Shown here: positions 50,239 through 57,476 of the stretch, piece by piece | How positions within the stretch are numbered: position 1 is the first letter of the stretch | Layout of the letters: each line of letters starts with the position of its first letter | Origin: Lachnospiraceae bacterium | Lineage (GTDB): Bacteria; Bacillota; Clostridia; Lachnospirales; Lachnospiraceae | DNA: 57,476 bases | Reading direction: 5' to 3' | NCBI GenBank assembly: GCA_030537145.1 | Contig: JAUNON010000001.1 | Location: forward strand, 1 to 57,476 | Program-made: the position numbers and the translations under genes | The notes under the pieces: generated by a model | Databases searched by the model: none | Seen by the model: only the letters and a program-made list of their open reading frames with translations | Told to the model about the DNA's origin: nothing

Positions 50239-51351
50239 ATGCAAAGCGGAATAGGACAAAAAAAATATAATAATTTTACGATGGTCCGCCTGGCTGCTAC
50301 TATTTTTGTTTTTGCCGGACATATGGGAGTGCTTCTGGGAATGCAGCCGCCTCTTTTCGGCAGCTTTCCTGTGCACGAGCTGGGGGTTGGGATCCTGTTT
50401 TTGATCAGCGGCTATCTGATTACCATGAGCTGGCTTTCCGATCCGCATCCGATTCGGTATGGAATCCGCCGTTTTTTCAGATTATGGCCGCCGTTTGCCG
50501 TTATGATTTTGATTATGGTATTTATAGCCGGGCCGCTGCTTTCTGATCTGGGAATCCGGGGATACTTCCAAAGCGGGTACAAAGCGTATCTTCTCAACCT
50601 GCGTTTTTTTATTGTTTATATCCAGCCGGGAGTGTTTTCGACCCTGCCCTATGCCAATACCACGAACGGATCCTTGTGGACCATGCCGGTGGAAGCTTTT
50701 TTATATATTCTGACGCCGTTTCTTTTAACCGTTCTTCGGGTAAAATGCCGTTCCCGGAAATCGTTTTGTATTACGGCGGTCCTGACAGCGCTTTGCGTTG
50801 GGCTGGATCTGTATCTGCGGATTGGCTGCCCGGATGCCAGGGTGGTATTTTACGGGACGGATTGGATCGCCGCCTATCATCTGGCAGTTTTTTATATGAT
50901 CGGAATTTTGTACACCTATCAGGAGGCTAAGGCGCACTTGAATCTGCAAATCGGCTGCGGGGCCATGTGTCTGCTGCTGATTACTCAGTTTTCTGCAGGC
51001 TGGCTGCAGTGTACGCTGCTTTATCTGATTTTGCCGTATGCCGTGTTTTCCTTCGTCTTTGCGGCGAAACCGGTATTCAGCGGATTGGAGCGGATGCCTG
51101 AAATATCCTATGGAATTTATCTGTACGGTTTTTTCTTTCAGCAGCTTATAATATCCCTGGGACAGCGGTACGGAATAAGCCTGAGTTATTCGGAAGCCCT
51201 GGCTCTTAGCGGGCTCCTGACAGTTGCCGCTGCACTGCTGTCTTGTTTCCTGGTGGAGAGACCTGCACTGCGTTTTAGCCGTTGGCTTACTCGAAAAGCC
51301 TTGACAAAAGGTGGGCAAAAGCAATATACTGAAGCAAATAAAAGGGAGTAG
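50239..51351 (+). CDS. Acyltransferase family 3 membrane protein
   Basis: 370 aa with about ten membrane segments. 'MVRLAATIFVFAGHMG' carries the catalytic-type His and 'GVGILFLISGYLI' and 'YGIRRFFRLWPPF' are hallmarks of the acyltransferase-3 (OafA/WecH) family, which add acetyl or other acyl groups to surface sugars. Start at 50239 with GAGAGGAGA. It is close to the polysaccharide locus, so O-acetylation of that polymer or of other wall glycans is a reasonable guess. Confidence 0.88.
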   Translation: MQSGIGQKKYNNFTMVRLAATIFVFAGHMGVLLGMQPPLFGSFPVHELGVGILFLISGYLITMSWLSDPHPIRYGIRRFFRLWPPFAVMILIMVFIAGPLLSDLGIRGYFQSGYKAYLLNLRFFIVYIQPGVFSTLPYANTTNGSLWTMPVEAFLYILTPFLLTVLRVKCRSRKSFCITAVLTALCVGLDLYLRIGCPDARVVFYGTDWIAAYHLAVFYMIGILYTYQEAKAHLNLQIGCGAMCLLLITQFSAGWLQCTLLYLILPYAVFSFVFAAKPVFSGLERMPEISYGIYLYGFFFQQLIISLGQRYGISLSYSEALALSGLLTVAAALLSCFLVERPALRFSRWLTRKALTKGGQKQYTEANKRE

Positions 51352-51429
51352 CTTCCATGCGGCCATGGATTTTCCTGCGTCAGAACGATCGTACTTTAAA
51401 AAGACGGTCCGCAGAAAATTGAAATAGCG

Positions 51430-51476
51430 AGACTTTTATTACGGCAGAGAAATGCTGTAATAAAGGTCTTTTTTTT
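51430..51476 (+). terminator. Terminator after the acyltransferase gene (copy of 34446-34494)
   Basis: agacttttattacggca pairs with tgctgtaataaaggtct, then eight T. The right arm and tail match the terminator at 34446 almost exactly. Confidence 0.92.
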
Positions 51477-51515
51477 ATCTCAGCGGGGGTGTGCGAAGCA
51501 CACTTTTGTTCTGAT

Positions 51516-51670
51516 GGGGCTGTTGTAAATTCGAAAAGCAAAAGGATCGGTATCCAAGGTGTTTGTATCACTGAGACAAATGTCCGAAACATGGCGGATG
51601 AAGTCCGACATGGACGGACAGATGTCAGGAAGTGCTCACAAACACCGGATACAGCATCCTGTGACAGCGT
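51516..51670 (+). repeat. Family A element, long form with internal module
   Basis: Begins ggggctgttgtaaattcg, then 'aaaagcaaaaggatcggtat', an extra segment of about 75 bp ('caaatgtccgaaacatggcg' onwards, shared with 5776-5868), then 'aagtgctcacaaacaccgga' and a degenerate end gtgacagc. Both halves of the element at 4036-4134 are present, with the module inserted between them. It fills most of the 380-base gap before the decarboxylase beta gene; no gene lies in the gap. Confidence 0.75.
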
Positions 51671-51730
51671 GGATTGTAAATTCGGGCCGTGGAAGCGAAG
51701 GCCGGAAGCTCCGGCAGAAAGGGAAAACGT

Positions 51731-52870
51731 ATGGATTTTTTATTAGAAGGGCTGCGGGCGCTGACCTGGCAGCAGGCGGTAATGTATGCAGTAGGCATTC
51801 TGCTCATCTGGCTGGCAATTAAAAAAGAATATGAGCCATCTTTGCTGCTGCCTATGGGATTTGGTGCTATTCTGGTTAATCTGCCCTATTCCGGTGTTTT
51901 AAATCAGACACTGCAGGGCGGCATCGCCAGCAATGGGATTATTGAATGGCTGTTTCAGGCCGGAATTGAAGCTTCCGAAGCGATGCCGATTTTATTGTTT
52001 ATCGGGATCGGAGCCATGATTGATTTTGGGCCGCTGCTGTCGAACCCTCTGATGTTTCTGTTCGGGGCCGGCGCTCAGTTTGGGATCTTTGCGGCCATCC
52101 TGCTGGCGGTGCTGCTGGGCTTCCCGCTGAAGGATGCGGCCTCTATCGGTATCATCGGTGCGGCGGATGGTCCCACCGCCATTTTGGTATCACAGATTTT
52201 GGATTCCGGATATATCGGGGCAATTGCAGTGGCGGCGTATTCCTATATGGCTCTGGTGCCTATTGTCCAGCCCTTTGCCATCCGGCTGGTGACAACAAAG
52301 GAGGAGCGGAAAATTTGTATGGAGTATGAACCCGGTTCTGTTTCAAAGCCCATGCGGATCGCATTTCCCATTGCGGTAACAATGATCGTGGGGCTGGCGG
52401 CGCCCCAATCCGTGGCGTTGGTGGGGTTCCTGATGTTCGGAAATCTGATTCGGGAATGCGGTGTTTTAAATACCATGTCTGAAACGGCGCAGAACAGTCT
52501 GAGCAACCTGATTACCCTTCTTTTGGGAATCACGATTTCCTTCAGTATGCGGGCAGACCGATTTGTTACAAAGGAAACGATTATGATTATGGCCATTGGC
52601 CTGTTTGCTTTTGTAATGGACAGCATCGGCGGTGTGCTGCTGGCCAAATTTCTGAATTTGTTTTTAAAGAAAAAGATTAATCCCATGGTGGGGGCCGCCG
52701 GTATTTCTGCATTCCCTATGTCCTCCCGTGTAGTTCAGAAAATGGCCCTGGAAGAGGATCCCGGCAATGTGATTCTGATGCATGCCGCAGGGGCGAATGT
52801 ATCCGGACAAATTGCTTCTGTGATTGCGGGAGGAATGGTAATCAATCTGGTAACGGCGTTCCTGGGTTAA
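51731..52870 (+). CDS. Sodium-transporting carboxylic-acid decarboxylase, beta subunit
   Basis: 379 aa, about nine to ten membrane segments. 'GADGPTAI'-type block seen as 'GAADGPTAILVSQIL', 'LLFIGIGAMIDFGPLLSNP' and 'GAAGISAFPMSSRVVQKMA' are diagnostic of OadB/MmdB/GcdB, the membrane subunit that couples decarboxylation of a carboxybiotin to Na+ export. Start at 51731 ('MDFLLEGLRALTWQQ'). The alpha (carboxyltransferase) and biotin-carrier subunits are not in the window; only a tiny gamma-like gene follows. Substrate (oxaloacetate, methylmalonyl-CoA or glutaconyl-CoA) is open. Confidence 0.93.
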   Translation: MDFLLEGLRALTWQQAVMYAVGILLIWLAIKKEYEPSLLLPMGFGAILVNLPYSGVLNQTLQGGIASNGIIEWLFQAGIEASEAMPILLFIGIGAMIDFGPLLSNPLMFLFGAGAQFGIFAAILLAVLLGFPLKDAASIGIIGAADGPTAILVSQILDSGYIGAIAVAAYSYMALVPIVQPFAIRLVTTKEERKICMEYEPGSVSKPMRIAFPIAVTMIVGLAAPQSVALVGFLMFGNLIRECGVLNTMSETAQNSLSNLITLLLGITISFSMRADRFVTKETIMIMAIGLFAFVMDSIGGVLLAKFLNLFLKKKINPMVGAAGISAFPMSSRVVQKMALEEDPGNVILMHAAGANVSGQIASVIAGGMVINLVTAFLG

Positions 52871-52918
52871 TAGAATAAGAAGCATACAAAACATAGAAAA
52901 TGGAAAAGGAGAAGTGTT

Positions 52919-53047
52919 ATGAATATAAGCAATGTTTTAGCGGCACTGGAAATAATGTGGAAGGGAATGGCCGGTATTTTCGTCACAATTTTTATTATTA
53001 TGGTTTGCGTCTGGATTATGGGGAAGCTGGGACGGCGCAGAAAATAA
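52919..53047 (+). CDS. Very small gamma-like subunit (OadG type) of the decarboxylase
   Basis: 42 aa. One membrane helix ('GIFVTIFIIMVCVWIMGKL') preceded by 'ALEIMWKGMAG', which matches the 'al.lm..GMg.VF.fL' start of OadG-like gamma subunits, and a basic end (GRRRK). Good ribosome site AAAAGGAGAAG. It lies 48 bases after the beta gene. It lacks the usual long C-terminal tail of gamma subunits that binds alpha and zinc, so it is probably only an anchor or stabiliser. Confidence 0.8.
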   Translation: MNISNVLAALEIMWKGMAGIFVTIFIIMVCVWIMGKLGRRRK

Positions 53048-53084
53048 AGGCACAGGCTGTTCCTTCCGATTTAGCGGCGGACTC

Positions 53085-54140
53085 TCAAAGGCGGGTGGCA
53101 GGAAGGAGGTTTAAGATTTTCCGGTCAGCATACCGGGTGATCTGCTCAAATGCGGCAGCCAGCGGAAGGAGCCCTGCGATGGACAAAATCAGGAACAGAT
53201 ATGGGTACCGGCTGATGCCGGCATGGTGCAGAAGCATCATGGGTAGCCGCTGCAGGATATAGATCCAGAAGGTATGCTCCCCCATCCAGCGCAAAACAGG
53301 GTTATGCAGCGAGAATTTCATGGTAAGGAGTACCACTGCCGCCGCAAATAAAACGGCCCAAAGCTCGTACAGGAAAAGACGGCGGGTAAAGGGCCTGAGC
53401 GCAATTACGGCAGCGATGCAAAAAAGAGTACAGACGGTATAACGCCCGGATCGCTGACGGAAAAATTCCATGAGCCTGTCTTTGCGCATGGAGAACCACA
53501 TTCCGCCGGGATAGCAAAGGGCAGTATTGTACCACCAGCCCTGTGTCGGGCGGAGCCGGTACAGAATCAGAATATACAAAACAGTGAGTCCCAGGGTGGA
53601 AATCACTGCGGCGGTATGCCGTTTCCGAAAAAGGGAGAAGGAGAGCCAGGAGGCCAGATAAAGGCATAATACGGAAAAAATATACCAGTTGCTGTTGCCG
53701 ACGCTGATCCAGCCGATAAAAGCCAGGAGAATCTGTTTCAGGGAATAGGTTTTGCCAAATGCGGCGCCGACGGCCAGATAAAGAAGCACCGCCAGTATAA
53801 AATGAAGCAGCGTCAGGAGCAGCCTTTTTACGGGCATGGACCGTACATAGGCCGCTCCTTTTTTCTTCACGGCCTCCATAATTCCATATCCGGAATAGAA
53901 CAGGAAAATAGAAACAATTCCCTGTCCGAGAAATTGATCCAGCAGAAGAAAAGGAGCGTCCAGGGGATGGCTCAGCGTTACGTACTCCTTGAAATGACGG
54001 GTAATAATGAAAAACAAAAAGAGGCCCCGGACGGACATGGTATTTTCTCTGGAAATATAATCGGAACAGAGGCTGCCCTTCGCAGAGACAGTCATGCCGG
54101 CAAGGCACAGCGCCAGCAGGAATATTAGAAAAATGGTCAT
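53085..54140 (-). CDS. Acyltransferase family 3-like membrane protein
   Basis: 351 aa, about ten membrane segments. 'MSVRGLFLFFIITRHFKEYV' (His in the catalytic position), 'IVSIFLFYSGYGIMEAVKKKG' and 'GNSNWYIFSVLCLYLAS' match the acyltransferase-3 group found near surface polysaccharide genes. Ribosome site AGGAGCG. It converges on the gamma-like gene with 37 bases between stop codons. Confidence 0.83.
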   Translation of the reverse strand: MTIFLIFLLALCLAGMTVSAKGSLCSDYISRENTMSVRGLFLFFIITRHFKEYVTLSHPLDAPFLLLDQFLGQGIVSIFLFYSGYGIMEAVKKKGAAYVRSMPVKRLLLTLLHFILAVLLYLAVGAAFGKTYSLKQILLAFIGWISVGNSNWYIFSVLCLYLASWLSFSLFRKRHTAAVISTLGLTVLYILILYRLRPTQGWWYNTALCYPGGMWFSMRKDRLMEFFRQRSGRYTVCTLFCIAAVIALRPFTRRLFLYELWAVLFAAAVVLLTMKFSLHNPVLRWMGEHTFWIYILQRLPMMLLHHAGISRYPYLFLILSIAGLLPLAAAFEQITRYADRKILNLLPATRL

Positions 54141-54304
54141 GGAACGCTCCTGTAAAAAGAATACTGATTATGGTTTCGTATAGTATATCATGTTTTTTTT
54201 ATGAATAGAAGATGTAACGAAAAAACGTTATGATTAGCTTGCAAATGTATAGCAGCGGGTGTATATTTAATTTGATAGAACGTGTTCTTTGGAGAGGGAA
54301 AGAA

Positions 54305-56335
54305 ATGAAGATAAGAAAAGGGATTAGATATGTTTCAATATTTGTTATGGCGTTACTTTTCTGCGTATTGGTTCCGGGAAAGGATGGGAAGGCTTACGCC
54401 AGCACGTTTACTATTGAGGCCGGAAGCCGAAAAGTGTTGTATGCGCAGGCGGTGAATCCCACGTATCGCTCTTATGGGGGAGTTAGCCGGACTTATATCT
54501 GGACAACGGATAATAATAAGATTCTTTCTTTAGAGTCCAACGGAAATACCTGTGTTGTCACTGGATTAAGCAGAGGCACTACCTGGGTGTATTGTAAAGT
54601 AGCTATGCGCTATTATTCTTACGATTCAAGACTGGGTTTACTAGATCGTTATGAGGAAAAATTTGGAGGTATGTGGAAGATTACGGTTCATAAGGATCCG
54701 GTGTATCCCACAGCGATTTCACTGAGACCATCCAGTATCACTATGAACCGCAAAGAGACGCGCAACCTTACCTATACGATTTATCCGGCGAATGCGGATG
54801 ACCGGAAAGCGAGATTTGCTTCTTCAAATTCAAAAGTGGCGGTTGTGGACAGTAGTGGCGTTGTGCATGCCGTGGGGAAGGGGACGGCTACGGTTACGGC
54901 CAGTACCTGCAATGGCATTAAGAAAACCGTAAAGGTGACGGTAAAGATTCCGAAGCTGCGTTCTCTCAGCCTGAATTATAAGAGCCTTACCTTGCAGGAG
55001 GGAGATAAAAGGCAGCTCAGGTATTCGTTTAATCCTGCAGGCGCATCGGTGAAGGTGACGTGGAGCAGCAGTAATCCCAAAGTTGCTTCTGTGAATAAAA
55101 ACGGGCTCGTACAGGTAAAAAAACAGGGAACGGCGGTAATTACGGCAAAGGATTCTTCCGGTGTTAAGGCGACCTGTAAGATTACGGCCAAGCCGAAAGC
55201 AACGAAAATAACTCTAAGCAGAAGTTCGCTGACGTTGCCGTATGGCAAGACGGCAACGCTGGCGGCCACAGTGTATCCGAAGAATGCGATGGGAACGGTG
55301 AAGTGGTACAGCAATAACAGAAGTACGGCAGCTGTAGATATGGGAAAGATCACGGCCGGAAAGCCGGGCGTGGCCACGATTACGGCGAAGATTTCGGATA
55401 AAGTAAAGGCTGTCTGCAAAGTTACGGTATCATATCCAAGCACCACCTCTATTTCCCTTAGCGGAACGTCTTATATTATGGCGGGCGTTACGAAACAATT
55501 TACGGCAACGCCGGTTCCTGCCGATGGAAATGAGACGGTAACGTGGAGCTCTTCCAATCCGTCCGTTGCGACTGTAAATAATAAGGGGCAGGTAACAGCC
55601 CGTAGGTCCGGAACGGCAACGATTACGGTGACGAAAGGGAAAGCGAAAGCAAGCCAGAATATCATCGTGACGGAGGGAGCATGGGTAGATCTGTCCAGAG
55701 GCCATGTGATTGTGCTGGGGAATTGCGTATATCAGACCACAGACGCCGGCATGGATAGGCGGGAAATGTATGACCTGCGGTGGACGTTAGGGCAAAACGG
55801 CGTGCCGGCTGATTCACTTACCCTGGTGCAAAGTACGAAAACAACGAAACGATGCGTCAGACTGCGCCCCAGCGGCGATTTGAAGGTAAATCTGGCAGGA
55901 ATTAATATAGAAGGAGCTTCGGGCTACGGCACTACAATACGCAGTTGTTTTGAGGCAGGAGGATCAAGAATTTATTTGAATCTTATGGAAGGAACTGTAA
56001 ATAAAATTTCCGGCAGCAGCTGCGCAATGTATCATTCCAATTGTGACGAGCTTGTCATTCAGGGAAAAGGTACGCTGCAGTTGTATGGTGGAAGTGGCCC
56101 TGCAATTTACGGAGAATTTATTCGTATAGCGGGCGGAACTATTCTGGCACAGACAGGGGCCAGCAATGCAGCGGTAATCGGAGTATATTCATATTATCAG
56201 CATACAGTGCAGAATATCCGGATTATGAGCGGTGCGTATGTGACTGCGAAGGGAGGGGCCTGTGCCCTGGGCTCGCCCAGCGGAAAAAATAAAAATGTGG
56301 AGTATGCGCCGGGAACGCTTACCTACAGTAAATAA
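54305..56335 (+). CDS. Secreted Big_2 (bacterial Ig-like) repeat protein
   Basis: 676 aa. Signal peptide about 1-32 ('YVSIFVMALLFCVLVPG'). A beta-rich N-terminal domain, then four Big_2 modules at about nt 54710-54950, 54950-55195, 55195-55432 and 55432-55675. They are recognisable by 'LSLNYKSLTLQEGDKRQL', 'VTWSSSNPKVASVNKNG' and 'GTAVITAKDSSG'. The C-terminal 220 residues form a beta-helix-like domain ('NLMEGTVNKISGSSCAMYHS'), as in carbohydrate-binding modules at the ends of such proteins. No anchor is seen. Start at 54305 (GGAGAGGGAAAG); a start at 54230 would put non-signal residues in front. Confidence 0.87.
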   Translation: MKIRKGIRYVSIFVMALLFCVLVPGKDGKAYASTFTIEAGSRKVLYAQAVNPTYRSYGGVSRTYIWTTDNNKILSLESNGNTCVVTGLSRGTTWVYCKVAMRYYSYDSRLGLLDRYEEKFGGMWKITVHKDPVYPTAISLRPSSITMNRKETRNLTYTIYPANADDRKARFASSNSKVAVVDSSGVVHAVGKGTATVTASTCNGIKKTVKVTVKIPKLRSLSLNYKSLTLQEGDKRQLRYSFNPAGASVKVTWSSSNPKVASVNKNGLVQVKKQGTAVITAKDSSGVKATCKITAKPKATKITLSRSSLTLPYGKTATLAATVYPKNAMGTVKWYSNNRSTAAVDMGKITAGKPGVATITAKISDKVKAVCKVTVSYPSTTSISLSGTSYIMAGVTKQFTATPVPADGNETVTWSSSNPSVATVNNKGQVTARRSGTATITVTKGKAKASQNIIVTEGAWVDLSRGHVIVLGNCVYQTTDAGMDRREMYDLRWTLGQNGVPADSLTLVQSTKTTKRCVRLRPSGDLKVNLAGINIEGASGYGTTIRSCFEAGGSRIYLNLMEGTVNKISGSSCAMYHSNCDELVIQGKGTLQLYGGSGPAIYGEFIRIAGGTILAQTGASNAAVIGVYSYYQHTVQNIRIMSGAYVTAKGGACALGSPSGKNKNVEYAPGTLTYSK

Positions 56336-56344
56336 AAATGATAG

Positions 56345-56393
56345 AATCCCCTTGCGTCCGATAAAAGAAATCTCGGATGTAAGGGGATTTTTG
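56345..56393 (+). terminator. Terminator of the Big_2 protein gene
   Basis: aatccccttgcgtccgat pairs with tcggatgtaaggggatt, followed by TTTT. Confidence 0.88.
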
Positions 56394-56478
56394 CTTGAAT
56401 AAGTCTGAAAATCTCTATATAATAAATCTGAATAAGGTGAGGAATTTTTAAGATAAAGAGAGAAAGGAAGGGTGAGTT

Positions 56479-57476
56479 ATGAAACAGCGACGCAGTAAAT
56501 TGTTATCCCTGCTCTTGACCGGTGCAATGCTGGTCAGCTCCCTGCCGATGACGGGATTTGCGGAGGAAGCAGCAGTGCTGTCTGATGAAATCGCATTGGA
56601 AGATATGGCAGAAGGAAGCGGGATTGCGGAAGAATTGCCGGATATCCCGGAGGAAATCACTTTTGAGACAGAGAGCACACCGGAAACAGAGGGCCGGACA
56701 GATACGGAGACGGTGCCTGCGGAGGATGTTTTTGTGGATGAGGACGGATTGATCGAGGATGAATCCCCGGAGGAAACCCTGGAGCCGGAAACAGAGGCGG
56801 AGACACCGGAGGAGGAAGCGGAGACAGAAGGGGAGGATGATCTGTTAATTTCCGATGAAGAACCGGAAACAGAGACTCTGACGGAGGAAGAGACGGAGGA
56901 ACTGACAGAAAGCGAGACAGATATTCTGGAAGAGGAAAATCTGGGAGCAGATCTTGCGTCCGGAAGCTGGACTTATACGGTGTCCGGTTCTTATGCTACG
57001 ATTACAGGCTATACGGGAACCGCAACTACGATTTCTATTCCCACGATTTTGGGAGGGAAAACGGTAACGGCGATTAAGGCCGGGGCGTTTGCCAATAATA
57101 CAAAGCTGCTGTCGGTGTCGATACCGGCAACAGTAACAGCAATCGGGTCGGACTCTAACCTTACAGGAGCGTTTCAAGGCTGTAAAAACCTGCAGAAAGT
57201 GACCTTGGGCAGCGGATCTGGCAACGCTATGATCGGCTGGAACACGTTTGAAGATTGTGTAAGCCTGACGAGCATTGTAATACCGGGGAATTATTATGCG
57301 GTAAAATATGACGCATTTAGAGGCTGCATATCGCTGCAGAGCATGGAATGGAAGGCCAGCACCAGCAGCTACGCTAACCAGAGTCTGGGTGATAATGCGT
57401 TTTATGGGTGCAGCAGCCTGACGACTGTGGTACTGCCGAAAACGCTGGCATCCATCGGAAACAGCGCATTTCGGAA
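56479..57476 (+). CDS. BspA-type leucine-rich-repeat surface protein, 3' truncated
   Basis: At least 332 aa; the frame is open to the end of the window. Signal peptide about 1-30 ('LLSLLLTGAMLVSSLPMTGFA'). An acidic Glu/Thr-rich segment follows (about 31-155), like that of the first gene in the window. Then come LRR_5 (BspA/TpLRR) repeats with the pattern 'AF.GC..L..V.IP..V..IG..AF' (for example 'AFYGCSSLTTVVLPKTLASI'). A family of secreted binding proteins; ligand unknown. Ribosome site AGGAAGGGTG. A TATAAT box near 56417-56422 is a possible -10. Confidence 0.88.
   Translation, partial: MKQRRSKLLSLLLTGAMLVSSLPMTGFAEEAAVLSDEIALEDMAEGSGIAEELPDIPEEITFETESTPETEGRTDTETVPAEDVFVDEDGLIEDESPEETLEPETEAETPEEEAETEGEDDLLISDEEPETETLTEEETEELTESETDILEEENLGADLASGSWTYTVSGSYATITGYTGTATTISIPTILGGKTVTAIKAGAFANNTKLLSVSIPATVTAIGSDSNLTGAFQGCKNLQKVTLGSGSGNAMIGWNTFEDCVSLTSIVIPGNYYAVKYDAFRGCISLQSMEWKASTSSYANQSLGDNAFYGCSSLTTVVLPKTLASIGNSAFR

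Noticed and set aside
1..57476. tRNA, rRNA or prophage genes
   Set aside because: No cloverleaf, rRNA segment, integrase, terminase or capsid-like protein was seen in reading the window.

Overview
The window looks like a chromosome segment of an anaerobic, monoderm member of the Clostridia, most probably Lachnospiraceae. The evidence is a clostridial 2[4Fe-4S] ferredoxin, very acidic Thr/Glu-rich surface proteins, BspA-type leucine-rich repeats, choline-binding-like repeats, YesL/DUF624, DUF554, MecA, a long IleS, AGGAGG-type ribosome binding sites and TTGACA/TATAAT promoters. No rRNA, tRNA, CRISPR array, transposase or integrase was seen. The species cannot be named from the sequence.

Left part (1-34.5 kb): mostly housekeeping. 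It starts inside a large SpaA/Cna-B-like surface protein. Then come a polar amino acid ABC importer (binding protein, permease, ATPase; minus strand), class II fructose-bisphosphate aldolase, ptsH-ptsI, a DegV protein facing a membrane-anchored DUF885 metallopeptidase, a metG-tatD-rsmA-hydrolase-yesL run, ileS and glgP. An iron/redox patch follows: ferritin with a Bfd-like [2Fe-2S] protein, a MerR/RacA-like protein, a ferredoxin and a DUF1858 protein. After it lie mecA with a 68-69 bp tandem repeat upstream, and an operon of GH18 hydrolase, DUF554, Orn/Lys/Arg decarboxylase and a guanylate-kinase-like protein.

Middle (34.5-46.7 kb): a single-strand cell-surface polysaccharide operon. It holds six glycosyltransferase-type genes, a DUF2142 membrane protein, a DPM1-like polyprenyl-phosphate glycosyltransferase with its DUF2304 partner, a Wzm/Wzt-type ABC exporter (Wzt with a C-terminal substrate-recognition-like extension) and a methyltransferase with a C-terminal coiled coil. 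The set resembles streptococcal rhamnan (GAC-type) loci plus a possible WbdD-like chain-end capping step. No sugar-nucleotide synthesis genes are present.

Right part (46.7-57.5 kb): an XRE regulator divergent from a large secreted protein, the two sharing face-to-face overlapping promoters; a related promoter drives the polysaccharide operon. Beyond are two acyltransferase-3 proteins, an orphan beta/gamma pair of a sodium-pumping decarboxylase (gamma only 42 aa), a Big_2 repeat protein and the start of a BspA-type leucine-rich-repeat protein.

Two dispersed palindromic repeat families lie between genes, one related to terminators with ggagctgt ends and one with taacagttca ends. Near-identical terminators, each followed by a copy of the first family, bracket the 34.5-51.5 kb block. 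These repeats, the shared promoter and the polymer locus are the most interesting parts.
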